Assembly: GCA_907165065.1 (NCBI GenBank)
Contig: OU015529.1
Coordinates: forward strand, 12,406,554 to 12,470,553
Direction: 5' to 3'
Origin: Caprimulgus europaeus
Lineage: Eukaryota > Chordata > Aves > Caprimulgiformes > Caprimulgidae
DNA length: 64,000 bases
The notes below the pieces were generated by a model. That model was not told the DNA's origin, did no database searches, and saw only the letters and a program-made list of their open reading frames with translations. Shown piece by piece: positions 36,181 to 47,812 of this stretch (its first letter is position 1; each line of letters opens with the position of its first letter). The position numbers were made by a program, and so were the translations under genes.

Positions 36181-39100
36181 GACTTGGTCTGAATGTGTGT
36201 GGAAACATAGATACTAAATGGAGGTCCTTCAGGTCATGCTGGAGGGACATTGTTCCATAACTGATTGGACACCAGGTGTCACAGTGTGCTCTGTACCTGC
36301 TCTTATTTTCCATTGCTTGCTGCCTTGCATGTTCCCTCTCTGAGAGAAAGGGGAATTAAAGGATATAATTTTCTCTCTCAATCAAGTAGACTTGTGTCTC
36401 TCATGAGAACCCAGCTGCACTCAGTCATTCAGCTTATTTTCTATCCATAAGAATAATAGAAAATTGTTCTACTGTTGAATTATATTTTCCTTTAGTTATT
36501 TTTTTGGCAGATAGGGATAAATATAAAGGCAGGTCAGTGTCTTTTTCAAGGTGCCAGAGGTGTCAGACTGTATGCCTCTCCATGTATTTTTAAAGCTTTG
36601 TTATGGCGTCTGTATTTTCTGATGTATTTGTGTAGTGCCTGGTGCAAAAAGATGCTGCTCTTGGTTAGGGTCTGCAAAGCGGTCCTTGAAGGGAATATGA
36701 GGGTACTGTAATCATCATTTAATGCACTTTTACATATTTTCATGTGTGTACACTGCACTTCTGACAAACTGCACCCCTTCATTAGGATTCAAAAAATCTT
36801 CAGGCAACCTGAGCCAAGGCAGACTCAGAGGTAGGAAACTATCAGACGAAAAAGTGAAGACCATAGGAGATAAGAGGAAGCAAAATTTTTACAGAAAAGA
36901 GGGCCTTTGGGGTACATTTTCTGTTATTTTTCTCTTACAGTAGTGAATTAAGTTGTTTAAACCTATAACTTGAAGGTTATAGGGAGGGAAGTATGTTCCC
37001 TGAGATTTTTTAAATGCAGGTTTTCACCTGTTTGATGATTTTTCTGCTACCTCTGGTGGTTATGCATCACATTGCTGCCCAAGATGGTGCCTTGTTTTCT
37101 GTTAGACTGTGGTATTTCCATGGCTATTTTTAGTTTTTAGTGTGCCTGACAACACAAAAATTAAAGAATCTGGTAACCTTCACATAAATAACTGACCCCT
37201 AACTTTCTTTTGGGAACCTGAAAGGTTTAGACTTAAAAGCCCTCAGGAAATGCAGAATTATTCATATATGACATCCACAGCATGCTGAACTCTTAAATGC
37301 TTACATCCCTCAAGCCTGGCTTGATGTCCTCATCGGTAATAATGACTGAGAAGACCCTGAGAATAACGATTTTTTTACTGTGTCCATAAAAGTGCTGTTT
37401 TAGCAACTGTAACTTCTGCTTTAAAAGAGGATGTCATCAATGCAAAGGGCAGCTCTACATTTTTCTGTGATTACAGCAGTGCCATTACTGTCCAGAAAAA
37501 TGACAGAGGAATGGATTTACTGTTTTAAGGTCTCCTCAATAAGTCATTGGTTTCAGTGGAGAAGCGTTTGCCTAATTTATTGAGGAAGCAATCAGTCACT
37601 AGAAAATACATCCCATACATTAAAGTAAGCCTTTGGGTCTCTGCCCAGCCCAACCAACTGACCTGACAGGTCTCTCTAGGGGTAGCCCAGACTGTTAGTC
37701 CCTGACATTATGTGGGGTTTTCTTGGTTAGTGGCTTCAAAAGCAGGATGGAAATGCTAGCATGGGGAAGACACAAGCCTTGAGAGCACCTTGCATAGAGA
37801 AAGGGGTTTGATTGGTGTATCTGCTGCAGAGAGGACAAGGACTTGTGGGTTTAAATTGCAGAGAGAGATCCAGGCTAGGCTTTAGAAAAAAACCCAACCA
37901 ACCAAAACTATATAACAGGAAGGATCACTGTGACTTTGAAATATATTATCTAAGTATACTAAGCATAATTTAGTCAGTCATTGGAAGACCAATTTTAAGA
38001 CCAGGCAGGATGTGTTATACATGTAGCTCAGTATGGTAGCTTGAGATGGATATCACTATGCCAAGCTTCTTACACACCTTAAAAGAAACATCCAGAGTGA
38101 AGGGAGATGTTGGCATTTAGAAAGATGAAGCTGAAGTCTCATAGTCAACTCACAGTGCAGCTATCCCAGACTTTGTGGCCCTAGGCCACTTGTCCAGCTG
38201 AGGGGATGGAAGAGAGGGCAGTCCATAACCACAACCCCATGCTCCTTGTCTCTACCAGATGTCATCCTTCACCATAGTGAATCCACAGTTAAAGCCACGC
38301 AGGACGTCCTATGATCCCTGTAAGACTTGTTACCGAGGTTTTTCCTAACTTGTTCTCATGACTGCTTTGCAGATCTCTCTCCTTGGTGTCAGCATTTCTC
38401 CACCCCTTTATTTGCCATAGGTGGCAGTTCTAAGAATCAGAAATGGTCTATGTCCTCTCAAATATTTTCTGGAGGGCAAGATTTGGGTATAATACTAGGT
38501 AGTGAATTTAACCACAGGAGATGAAGGAAAGCTAATGCACACTGGCCTGATCCTGCTCTACTGTTCTTGCCTAGCTATACATCAGATCATCAGAGAAATG
38601 TGCTCCTTGCCCCTGGTTTGAGAGGAGCAAACACATCAGCTATTAGAGCACTTGCCACCAATCCCACAGCATGCTCAAGAACAAATATATTTTACTGCAA
38701 GCTGATCATCTCTACAGTGATCATTTTGTAGGTGACCTCTGCTCTTATGAGAGCTATTTACTTCTCATTCAAAAAAAGTCTAACTGCAGCAGAATAAATA
38801 ATAGGTTAAAGAGCTTTATAAGGTATAATAACAGTCTAGAGAAAAACATTTCCAAGGTTGAACACTACTGCTTCATATGTGTCTTTTTGATTGAATGTCC
38901 TGAATTTGTACTGTAATGGACAATAGTAAAAGAGGAAAGAATAGAGTAATAGATATTCAGTATTGCAAACTTAACTTGTTCCACTTCACTGATTTTGATA
39001 TTTTTCTTAACTGTCAACTCTGAAATATTGTTATGACTAATATCAACTTTCCTTAAAAAGAAAAGTTGATTTTGACCCTCATAGTCACAATGAAAAATGA

Positions 39101-42100
39101 ATGTGTGAGCTGCGAGCAAAAAGCTACGAGGCAAGTTCTTTAAAAAGGAAAAAAAAAAATCACCAAACTGCAAAACATATTTTCTTTAACTTTCCTCCTT
39201 TTAAACTTATGTAATGATTCTGAGACACATGATTCCTTGTTGCTGAAATCATTAGATTAAAAATACCTTGTATATCATCAGGCAAAGAGGTATCTCATCT
39301 AATGGTCAGGTCCGTTCTGCAGGGGTCTTGTCATACTATTGACCTTTTTTGAAGTCTGCATCTTTACTATTGACTTTCCTAGTGGTGGAGATATTTCCTG
39401 TATTTTTTGTATCAGTCATGTTGGGATCTAGAACTGAAGCACAAGCCCTTGACCTTTCTATTTGTATAAAGTATTAAAGTACCCTATAGTGGCTATATAT
39501 TGAGTTGAACAATTTTTGTAAAAATTGGAGAAAAAAACCATTTTTAATATGAAAACGCTGTTTTCAATTAAATGCTACATTTGTGTCAGAAAATGTCTCT
39601 CCTAAGTTGGAAAAATGTAATATTTTGGTCAAAACATTTAGAGTTCAAAGTCTTAAATAATTAAACCAAGAAACTCTATTCCCCTGAGTGCAGTCTCCAA
39701 CCTGTCTTTCTCTTCTCCGGGGTGCATCTCCCCGCTTTGCTGCACCTCCAGTAACAGCTCCTGCTCTCATGAGCACCTGATAGATCATCTCCTTTCCAGA
39801 GAAGAACTAATGGTGCTTCATCGAAAATGCATTATCCTCAAGATGCTTCATTTACAAAGGCATTTGAGGCATTTCAACTACAAGTCCCATGAGGTACCAT
39901 GAAAGAGCTTGACATCCTTCTCAGTACTTTCTGTAAAGGTTTCACTGTGCACACTAATCCTTCCAAGTAGGTGTCTTCAGCCCTGAGATTTTCTTTATCA
40001 TTCTATTGATCTGACAAAGATTTTGTTTTGTTTTTAAAGCTTCCTTGACATATTGTAAACCTTATCTTCTCATTCAGGCTTTTGCTGGAGGCCAGGAGTT
40101 TGGGAAGGTTGAATTTCATTTTACAAGTGTGAGGGAATTTATTCAGGTTAGTTCTTAGTCAATTTTGTGTCTTGTTAATTGATATTTTATCATTCTTGTA
40201 CATGCATCTGGAGGGGATCTGCATTGGATTCATTTTTAATGGTGTGAAAAATAAATAAAATTACATAATGAGTCCCTGAGGACTCACCAGTGAAATCTTC
40301 TATAAAAAAAAAAAAAAAAATGCTATGGATTCTTCAGGGGTCACTAATTGTTCCAGAGGTCTGGTGGAGATCCCAGGAGAGACCTCACCTTGTCAGATAC
40401 ATCAGATGTTAGTTTGTCCCTGGCCACGTACCCTTCACATACAGATCTACTTGCAGCATTTGATATTTTCTAGTGCCACATCTGAGCGTGCAGAAACAGA
40501 ACTGTGAGGGAGTCTAAGCACATATTTCTTGGAAATGGTCAGATGTCATTTCACGGCTTTCCATGATTTACCCTACTTTGTGGGACCTCTGTAGAGGAAC
40601 TTGTGGTTGCTTAACTGGGTGGGGGGGAATGTGGTAAGAGAGCACAGAGTTGGTTACAGAGCAGAGGTTTTGTAATATTTGAAATTTCTCCTCCATGTCA
40701 GCAATAGTGTTACAAAGCTATGGGTTTGCCATAGCCAGTTAGTTTAATTAGCTGGACTTTACTTTGATCTGAATCTACTAACCATAAATATGATCAGGTC
40801 TCTTTAAATATGGTTTAAAAAAAATAACCAACTGATGCTGATAGAAGTAAGGATCTGCTAAACATAGTCTCTGTCTTCCTAAATGACATTCAGTTCATAT
40901 CATGCATGTAACTAAGTGTCAGGATACCTCTTGAGTATTTTAAGGCCAAAGAGAGCATTATAATTGGTGATTTATGCTTTCAGTAAGCATATGTATTTAA
41001 GTAAGCTCACCATACCCCTTTCAGAAATATTTTAGTTGCTGCTTATTATGAGTTATATTTACTACTACTAAACCATTTATAATGTGTGGGTGAGTAGGAA
41101 CTTAGTATGGACCTTTTCCTTGAAAGCTTTCCTTAAGGGATCATTCATAGTGTGTACATACAGTGTCATTTACTAAAGGTTTAGTTTAAGCTAATATTAA
41201 ACTTCACACCTCTTTTAGACTAGTCAGCTGAGAAAGTCACCTGCAAAATCTGAAAATTCCTGAGATTTTTATTTCCACTCCATGTTTTCTCCATTTTTTC
41301 TGTTTTATCTACTGGAACATATTTGCTTAGTCAGATCTTAGACTGAGTATGGAAATCTCTTACTGAATCCCCAAAGAGCTGATTGGTGTGAAGATACTTT
41401 TGTTTGCATAAACACCATGTGTGAAATAAAAGCTTTCAGTAGTAACTTCCCTTTTGTGATTCCAGTTCATAAAACCAGAGCAACCTGATATTGTGCACAT
41501 TGTGAATATTTCTGAGAATTTTTACAAAAATACTCTTCATTTGAATGTATCCAGGGCTCATAATTTTTTGATCTATTTCTCATTTTCCTCTAACTTGTTC
41601 TGTCTTCTGATTTCACTCAAGTTTCTTGCTTTCTTTCCCATGCTGATAGAGGCTCTTTATGAATTTCTATTTCTTTCACACTCCTTCCTTCCCTCCAAAT
41701 TGCCTTTTTCTTCTTAAGTTCTTTGATTGCTGCTGGGGTCTAAGGTTATAATTTAGTCAGTCTCTTCTGCTCTGCTGCCTGAAAAAAACCCTCTCTTCCG
41801 GGACAGTAAATAATTCTTGAGCTTGCCTGCCCCTTAGTTTACTCTTTGTTATTATTCTGGAGTCTTGTCCTACTGCTACAGCATCCTCTCATCTTTCAGT
41901 GGAAATGCCTTCCTTCCTCTGACCTCCCTGCCTCACCCACTTCATGTCTTGCAGTTGTGCTGAATGTGATGCAACCGAGTGGGAGGTCTATTAAGGATTG
42001 CAAAGAGATCATCAACCCCAGGGCTAGCTCTTCAACACCTATATAAACAGTGACACCTTCTCCACGTTTCCTGTGTCACTATGGTTTGAAAGTCTGAATT

Positions 42101-42439
42101 GTCATTTAAAACCTCAAGCCCCTGTAGAATAATAGTTGTAGTAAATCAGATGTTGACTTGTTTTAATGAAATGTTGGTAGTGGGCTAAAAACAACAAGGG
42201 AGATGGAATGAGCATGAGCAACAAAGGGCCATCTGAGCAGGGAATCTGGGCCACCTGAAAGCTTATTGCAGTTATGGGTTGATTGAAGCTTTGATGGTGT
42301 ACCTTAACGGATATTTTTCTGATGAATCGCCACACGTACGTTTGTTTTCAGGGCAGCCATTAGAGAGGCTTTTATAAACGCTTTTGCAATTAAGGGTAAC
42401 AGGTCAGTGCTCAATTCCTGAGTCTGACATAGATACTTT
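36181..42439. other. Unique AT-rich DNA, no gene seen
   Basis: About 6 kb with no frame above about 105 codons and no recognised repeat except a poly-A tract near 40,304. A GC-richer patch at 39,700-39,790 is short and unexplained. Confidence 0.55.
40304..40320 (+). repeat. Poly-A tract, 17 A
   Basis: An uninterrupted A run follows TCTAT. The sequence upstream is not a recognised retroelement. Confidence 0.95.
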
Positions 42440-42600
42440 GTAGGGTGCTCAGCAATTCATTTAAAATCCTTATGCCTTAGTTCTGTAAAATGGCAATGGC
42501 AATAACTTTTTTGCTGACCTTGATCATTTAGATTGTGAACTTAGGAGCTGTCTGATTGAACACCACCTAGGCAATAGACCTTGCGGTGCAGAAACTGCAC
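42440..42600 (+). mobile_element. MIR/CORE-SINE-like fragment with ancient LINE-type tail
   Basis: The order is 'gctcagcaattcatttaaaa', 'tccttatgccttagttctgt', 'aaaatggcaatggcaataac', then 'tagattgtgaacttaggagc', 'tgtctgattgaacaccacct'. The first half follows the MIR-type 'caagtcact-taa-cctctgtgcctcagtttc...tgtaaaatgg-aataac'. The second half follows the common ancient amniote tail 'tagattgtaagct...gggactgtctg...cagcacctagcacaa'. The coincidence of both parts in the right order makes an ancient SINE likely, though divergence is high. Confidence 0.5.
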
Positions 42601-44024
42601 AAAACCTTGAATGCAGAATCTAAATGCCTCTTCTGGTTTGTGACTTCATAGTGTGATGAATCAAAACCTGTAGCTCTGCACTGGAGGTTTTCATGCTCTG
42701 CAGCTTAGCTGGAACTCATACTGGGATTTTAATCTTACAATTGAGACTGACCTGGCATCTTCGTGCCCCAACTAACTTCACTAATATCCACAAGACAATA
42801 CTGGGGAGCAAGGACTTGAGAGCAAATGCTAAAAAATTAAGTCTAGGATGTGATAAACATCAAGAAAAAGATACATCTTCTATCATAATTTTTCATAAAT
42901 AAATTTATTTATCCACATGTGCCTCTATACGTCTGCTTACACATCTTAAGCAGAGACTGCTAATGCGTTAATAAAAAGTACCCTTAGCCCAGAAGCAGTA
43001 AGGAAACTAAAACTGCAAGAAGAGATCATTGCACATCACAGAGAACATGTTAAAATTCATCAACCCAGAAGTTATACAACGTGTAGGAAAAATGGGTATG
43101 AATTAGGAAGACTCAGCCTCTCCCTGCTATGTACAAGTTTGAGAGTTCAAGAACATTTCTAGTATTAAGAGACTTATGTTTCTAAAACTGTACATGGCAC
43201 GAGATAGCTGTCTGGTTGCCACAACTGTAAGAGCAAACTTCAAAAGTATGAAGCACAAATACAGGCATTGACTGGGGAAACTGGTTGACTTGGACAGTGT
43301 AGGCAGTCTGGCCCTTTTTCACATTTCACTTTATCTGACCTAACTTCTTCTCCAGAATTACAGCAGAATTTAATCCAACACAGTGCAGTGGAAGTATAAA
43401 GTGGGGTTTGTTTCAAACAAGTCTTCAGCAGAAAATCTGTGTCTTTTCCAGCTTCAGGCAATAAAAAACATTTTATAATTCCCAATTTTTAGTGAGGATA
43501 AGTGCTACTTATGTACACACTGCTCCTCATTCTTTGTTCAGCAAAAGAGGTATCCATTCACAGTAGTTGTCCCAGCCTTATTAGGACATCGGCATAACTG
43601 TATACTGATACTTAGAAAATCAATCTCTTTCTTGCCAATATCTAGGACAGAATTTTTATATTTCTCAAATAATCACCAAGCTTTTGTATAAGAAAATCTG
43701 AACTCATACAGAAAGAAATTATCTTTCACATATTTATTTAACCCACTGACAGTGTGTGTAAGACCAGCTCTGGTATTACCTGTTCTTATAATACCAGGTT
43801 CAATGTCTGGCTTTTGCTATTGAGTGTTGTGCTTCTAGCTCTTGAGGTTTTTAGTTCAATTTTTTTTTCATGCTATATAAGATGATGCCATCAGATCTGT
43901 GCACACATATTTCTGTTTGTGTACATGTAAATAACAATAAAGAATATACTATATTAAGACATATGCCCTCCTTTTACATACATACATAGACATACACAGC
44001 CCCTGTCATATTGTTGATGTGTTT

Positions 44025-44038
44025 AAAAAAAAAAAAAA
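44025..44038 (+). repeat. Poly-A tract, 14 A
   Basis: An A run follows GATGTGTTT. Simple sequence only. Confidence 0.9.
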
Positions 44039-46011
44039 TATTGGTGCTACTCACTACTACCTGGAACCTTTTGATATTTTTAAGCCTTCTGAAAAATCTC
44101 AGATTCTCAAAGGCAAAAAATCTCGGGCAGAAAAGTGTAGAGATTGAGATTTTTCTTTTAAGGTAATAATAAAAAGTAGAAGTGATTGGAACAATTTAGC
44201 ATAAGTATTTCTTATTTCTTTATCATTTCAAGACTCATTCAAAACTGAACCATTGATGGGTAAGTTAACATGGGTAGAAAAGGATTTTAAAATGGATTAA
44301 ATATCAATTTGAAGTTAACAACATAAGAATTGGCCAAATCCACAGAGATTACTGAAACAAACATCAAAAGACACATTTCAGGACAGATAGTGCTAGGAAT
44401 TAAAAAGGGAATTTGCTATTGATTCTGGATTGTCTTCTGTGGCAGTCCCATTATTGCTCAAGTCTGAGTGGCTGATTTTTCTCACACTGTTTTCTTTGTG
44501 TGTTGTATCTTCATGGTCCCCCTATTGCTTCTTCCTACTTCTTTCTCAAAAATGTTGCTGTTTTCCAGTGGGTAGACTAGAGTGGAGAATTCTAAGAACT
44601 CTCCGGAGAAGATCAGATCAGCCCAATTGGCAAGCTCAATTGCAAAACAAATCTTAACCTAAGTCAATAATTTTTAAGAATTTACCCTAGATAAGATATG
44701 AAAGACTTCCACATGAAGTTTCCAGAGCTGATGAGTAAAGCAGAAGTGCTTAGACATCAAAGTCAATGGACAAACACTGGGTATTGGACTTTTGGGGGGT
44801 TCATTTGCACAGTACTGTATGTTTTAGGTGACTCATAGACCTTGCAGTAGTAGCAGGAGAGAAGAAAGAGCGATGAGCATTCTTCCTAGGTTTCAAAAGA
44901 CAAAAAACAGAAGGGGGAAGATTTTGAGAAGGCATTGCAGGCTGGGCTGGGAGTTCTGTAAAACTTGCACTGTGCTTTCTTGGTGGCAGCCACCAATTTT
45001 GCATCATCTGCCTCTGTCTCAGTAAATGGGGAAACAATCTTCTAAAGTTCATCATGCTGGCTAGGCTGGTCAGGAACCGACTGAAGAAAACATAGGAAGG
45101 AGGGAAAAGATCAAAGATGCATTGTTTTGGCATAAAAATAAAATATTAAGAAAAAAAATAAATTAAACACAAAGAGAATTAAGAAGACTGGACTGTGTAA
45201 TTATCCACACTCCAGTACTGGGAACTTTGGTAATAAACCAATAGACGTAATTTTTCATTTATGAACTCAAATTTGTTTTAATGGGTATTACTGAAGTCTA
45301 GTAAGAATGTTTACATTCTGAAATTATGAAAATCACTATTTACAACTGGTGTAAGAGGTTTCAAATTGTCAAAGTTGACTTTCTTAAGAATATCATCATC
45401 TGTGCCATTGACAGCTTTGAGAATTATCTTCTACATTTACAGATCATATTAAAATATTCAAAGAATAAGATGGCCATTTGCTGAAAGTATCAACTACCTA
45501 TCACCAAAGCAGAAGAGAATAATGTAAACAATTCCTTGAAGATTCTTTTGTAAGGCATCTGAGGTGGAAATTTTTATGGGACCAGCATGTTCAAATTTTC
45601 ACACTAATAGTACCAAAATATCTTTTGTAGCTCACAACAATTATATTGCATTTGACACTGGGGAATTCTGCATTATGATTTATACTCACAGTCAAAAAGA
45701 AACTGATCTGGGGACCATGAGTGAGGTGTGCATGATCGTGTCTTCAATGCAAGCAGATTAAATTCAAAATAATTTATATTTATACCTTGTGCATTAAAAA
45801 GGTCAGATTCTCAGAGACAGAAACAATTATGAGCTAAATTTTCCAGGGAGAAAGCATTTAAACGGAAAAATGTGAAAAATAATTTGGACTCATTTATGAA
45901 GATTTTACTAAATGCCGAAAAGTCACAATCCCATACTTAGAGGAAAGCACTATGCTGCTTAAAAAAGCTCCCAACTCTGCTTAAAATGGAAAGGAAAATA
46001 ACCAAAACTGA

Positions 46012-46049
46012 GTGTGTGTGTGTATGTGTATATAGATGTATATATATAA
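46012..46049 (+). repeat. Compound (GT)n(TA)n microsatellite
   Basis: A GTGTGTGTGTGT tract passes into TATGTGTATATAGATG and TATATATATA. It is likely polymorphic. Confidence 0.9.
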
Positions 46050-46339
46050 GTGACAAATGGAAGCAAAAAGACATGAGTAGATGTTTTTAGTCAGTGGATG
46101 TAAAGGTGATGAGAACACTCTTATATTTTTCTATTATGTCAAAAACATGAGACTTCTCAATAACACTGGAATAGAGTCTAGTAAGGTTTTCTGTTCCAGG
46201 TCTCAGAGTCAATGAATATTAACATCAGATGATGATAACAATGAAGAAATAATTTCAACTCAAACAAAAATCTAGGATAGTGACAAACAGAACTTTTAAA
46301 ATTGACAGATAGCTTGCACTAAGAAAAAGAAAAGTAGTG

Positions 46340-47812
46340 GTCAATGACCATTAATACTGATTGATTCTAGGAAGGCACAGCGTGTCCCAGAGAGCTTGAA
46401 TAGAATCACCACAATACCGATATTTGTAAAAAGAAAACAGGATTATTTAAGTAATTAGAAGTTTGTCAGCCCATCATCAGTTCTGGGCAAAACAAAGGCA
46501 TGTCTGAGACATGACTCTAGTAATAAAAGAGTTAATGAAGGGGAAATAAAAAAATTACAATCAACATGTTTTTATGAAAAAGGGTCTTGTTTAACTGAAT
46601 TGATACTATTTTTTTAGATGAAATTTCATGTCTGTTTTATCAATGTAATATTGTTGATATATCAGACTTCTCTTGGACATTTGGAATGATAGTCACATGA
46701 TGTATTGATTTTTAAGCTAGAGTGATACAAAATCAATTTGAATGCATTGAAACTTTGTTAAACAGTGGATCTCAAAATCTAATTACAAAAAAGATAATTT
46801 TTGTCAAATGTCTGTGTTTCCCACAAAAAGAGAATTTTTGACAAATGTCTGTGTTTCTGCTCAGACCTACACTCTTCAACAAATATATCAACAACTTGGA
46901 AATAAAAATTAGAATCTAATTATGGATTAAATCTATAAATAACACAGGCTTGGGGGAGCATAGAAGGGAACAGATTGCTCAGTGATCTGGCAGTTTGAAG
47001 ATAGCAAGCAAATAGTGTTTCAGCTGAGACAAATCGAAGTTTATATGTCTAAAAAATAAAAATATAAAATATGCATATAGCATGGAAGAAAGTGATAGAA
47101 AAGAAGTCACAGGGGTCATAGACTTCATGCTCACTGAGCATGGTTCAAAAAGCTAGTGTAATCTTTGAATATTTAAGTATGAAAGAACTCAGTAAAAGTA
47201 GTGAAGTTAAATTAACTCTGCATTTGGCACTGGTGAGGTTGTTGCTGGAATACTATTTGGTTCTGGTGTCTACACTTCAGATGGATATTGACAAATTGGA
47301 AGGGATTCAGAGAAGAGCCACATGAATGCTTACAGGCTTGGGAAACGTGCCTTGTTGTGAAAGACTCAAGCAATTCTATTTAGTTATCAAAGAAGGCTTA
47401 GAGGGTGACCTGATTGCAGTCTAAATATATCTGCAGGGGGAAGGGAAAGGGCAGAAGGAATAAATTTGATAAGGCTCTGCAGGGTAACAAACAAAGGTGA
47501 AACAATGACTGGTAGTTCAAACAAGACAAATTCCAACTAAAAATGAAGTGTGAATTTGAACAGCGAGGAAACTAACTACTGGAACAACTTACTAATGCTC
47601 ACAGTAGATTTCCTATCATTTGAAGTTTTAAATTCAACACTGGATTTATCTTTGCTAAAAAGACAATAAAAAACCACCCTGGTTCATGGATTTGGAATCA
47701 AAATGACTAGCATGAAGACCTATACTTTGTATTACACATGTCACACTAGACAATCACTGGGGTCCTTTCTGCTCTTAAAAAAAAATTAAAAAAAAAAATC
47801 TATGAATCTTTT
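46340..47812 (+). mobile_element. Ancient CR1/L3-like LINE remnant
   Basis: This is a very degraded CR1-clade reverse transcriptase on the plus strand. The order of recognisable pieces is that of a CR1 ORF2. A 'cgtgtcccagagagcttgaa' stretch at 46,381 corresponds to the VPExWK block, followed by [27 protein letters not shown] sequence to about 46,500. An HGFxKGxSCLTxL-like piece lies at 46,563-46,605, a DFSxxFxxVSHD-like piece at about 46,655-46,700, and an LFNxYINxLE-like piece at 46,866-46,900. An open stretch at 47,218-47,325 reads HLALVRLLLEYY...LEGIQRRAT. The 3' end (CTATGAATCT at about 47,803-47,812) has the form seen in old amniote CR1s. It contains an A-rich expansion at 47,777-47,801 and a 37-bp-period duplication near 46,796. 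It is far more diverged than the two avian-type CR1 copies. Confidence 0.8.
46796..46857 (+). repeat. Two-copy direct repeat, 37-bp period
   Basis: AATTTTTGTCAAATGTCTGT at 46,796 recurs as AATTTTTGACAAATGTCTGT at 46,833, each followed by GTTT, with a different 12-base spacer after the first. One mismatch over about 25 bases marks a local duplication within the ancient CR1 remnant, clearly younger than the element itself. Confidence 0.85.

Larger units (their letters stand above)
42601..46339. other. Unique AT-rich DNA, no gene seen
   Basis: Simple repeats at 44,025 and 46,012. Antisense short frames at 44,801-45,133 (minus) and 44,828-45,025 (plus) have no family. No other structure was recognised. 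Confidence 0.55.

Noticed and set aside
45008-45037. CTCTGTCTCAGTAAATGGGG, similar to a MIR core phrase
   Set aside because: The phrase is internally shortened and neighbouring MIR words are missing.
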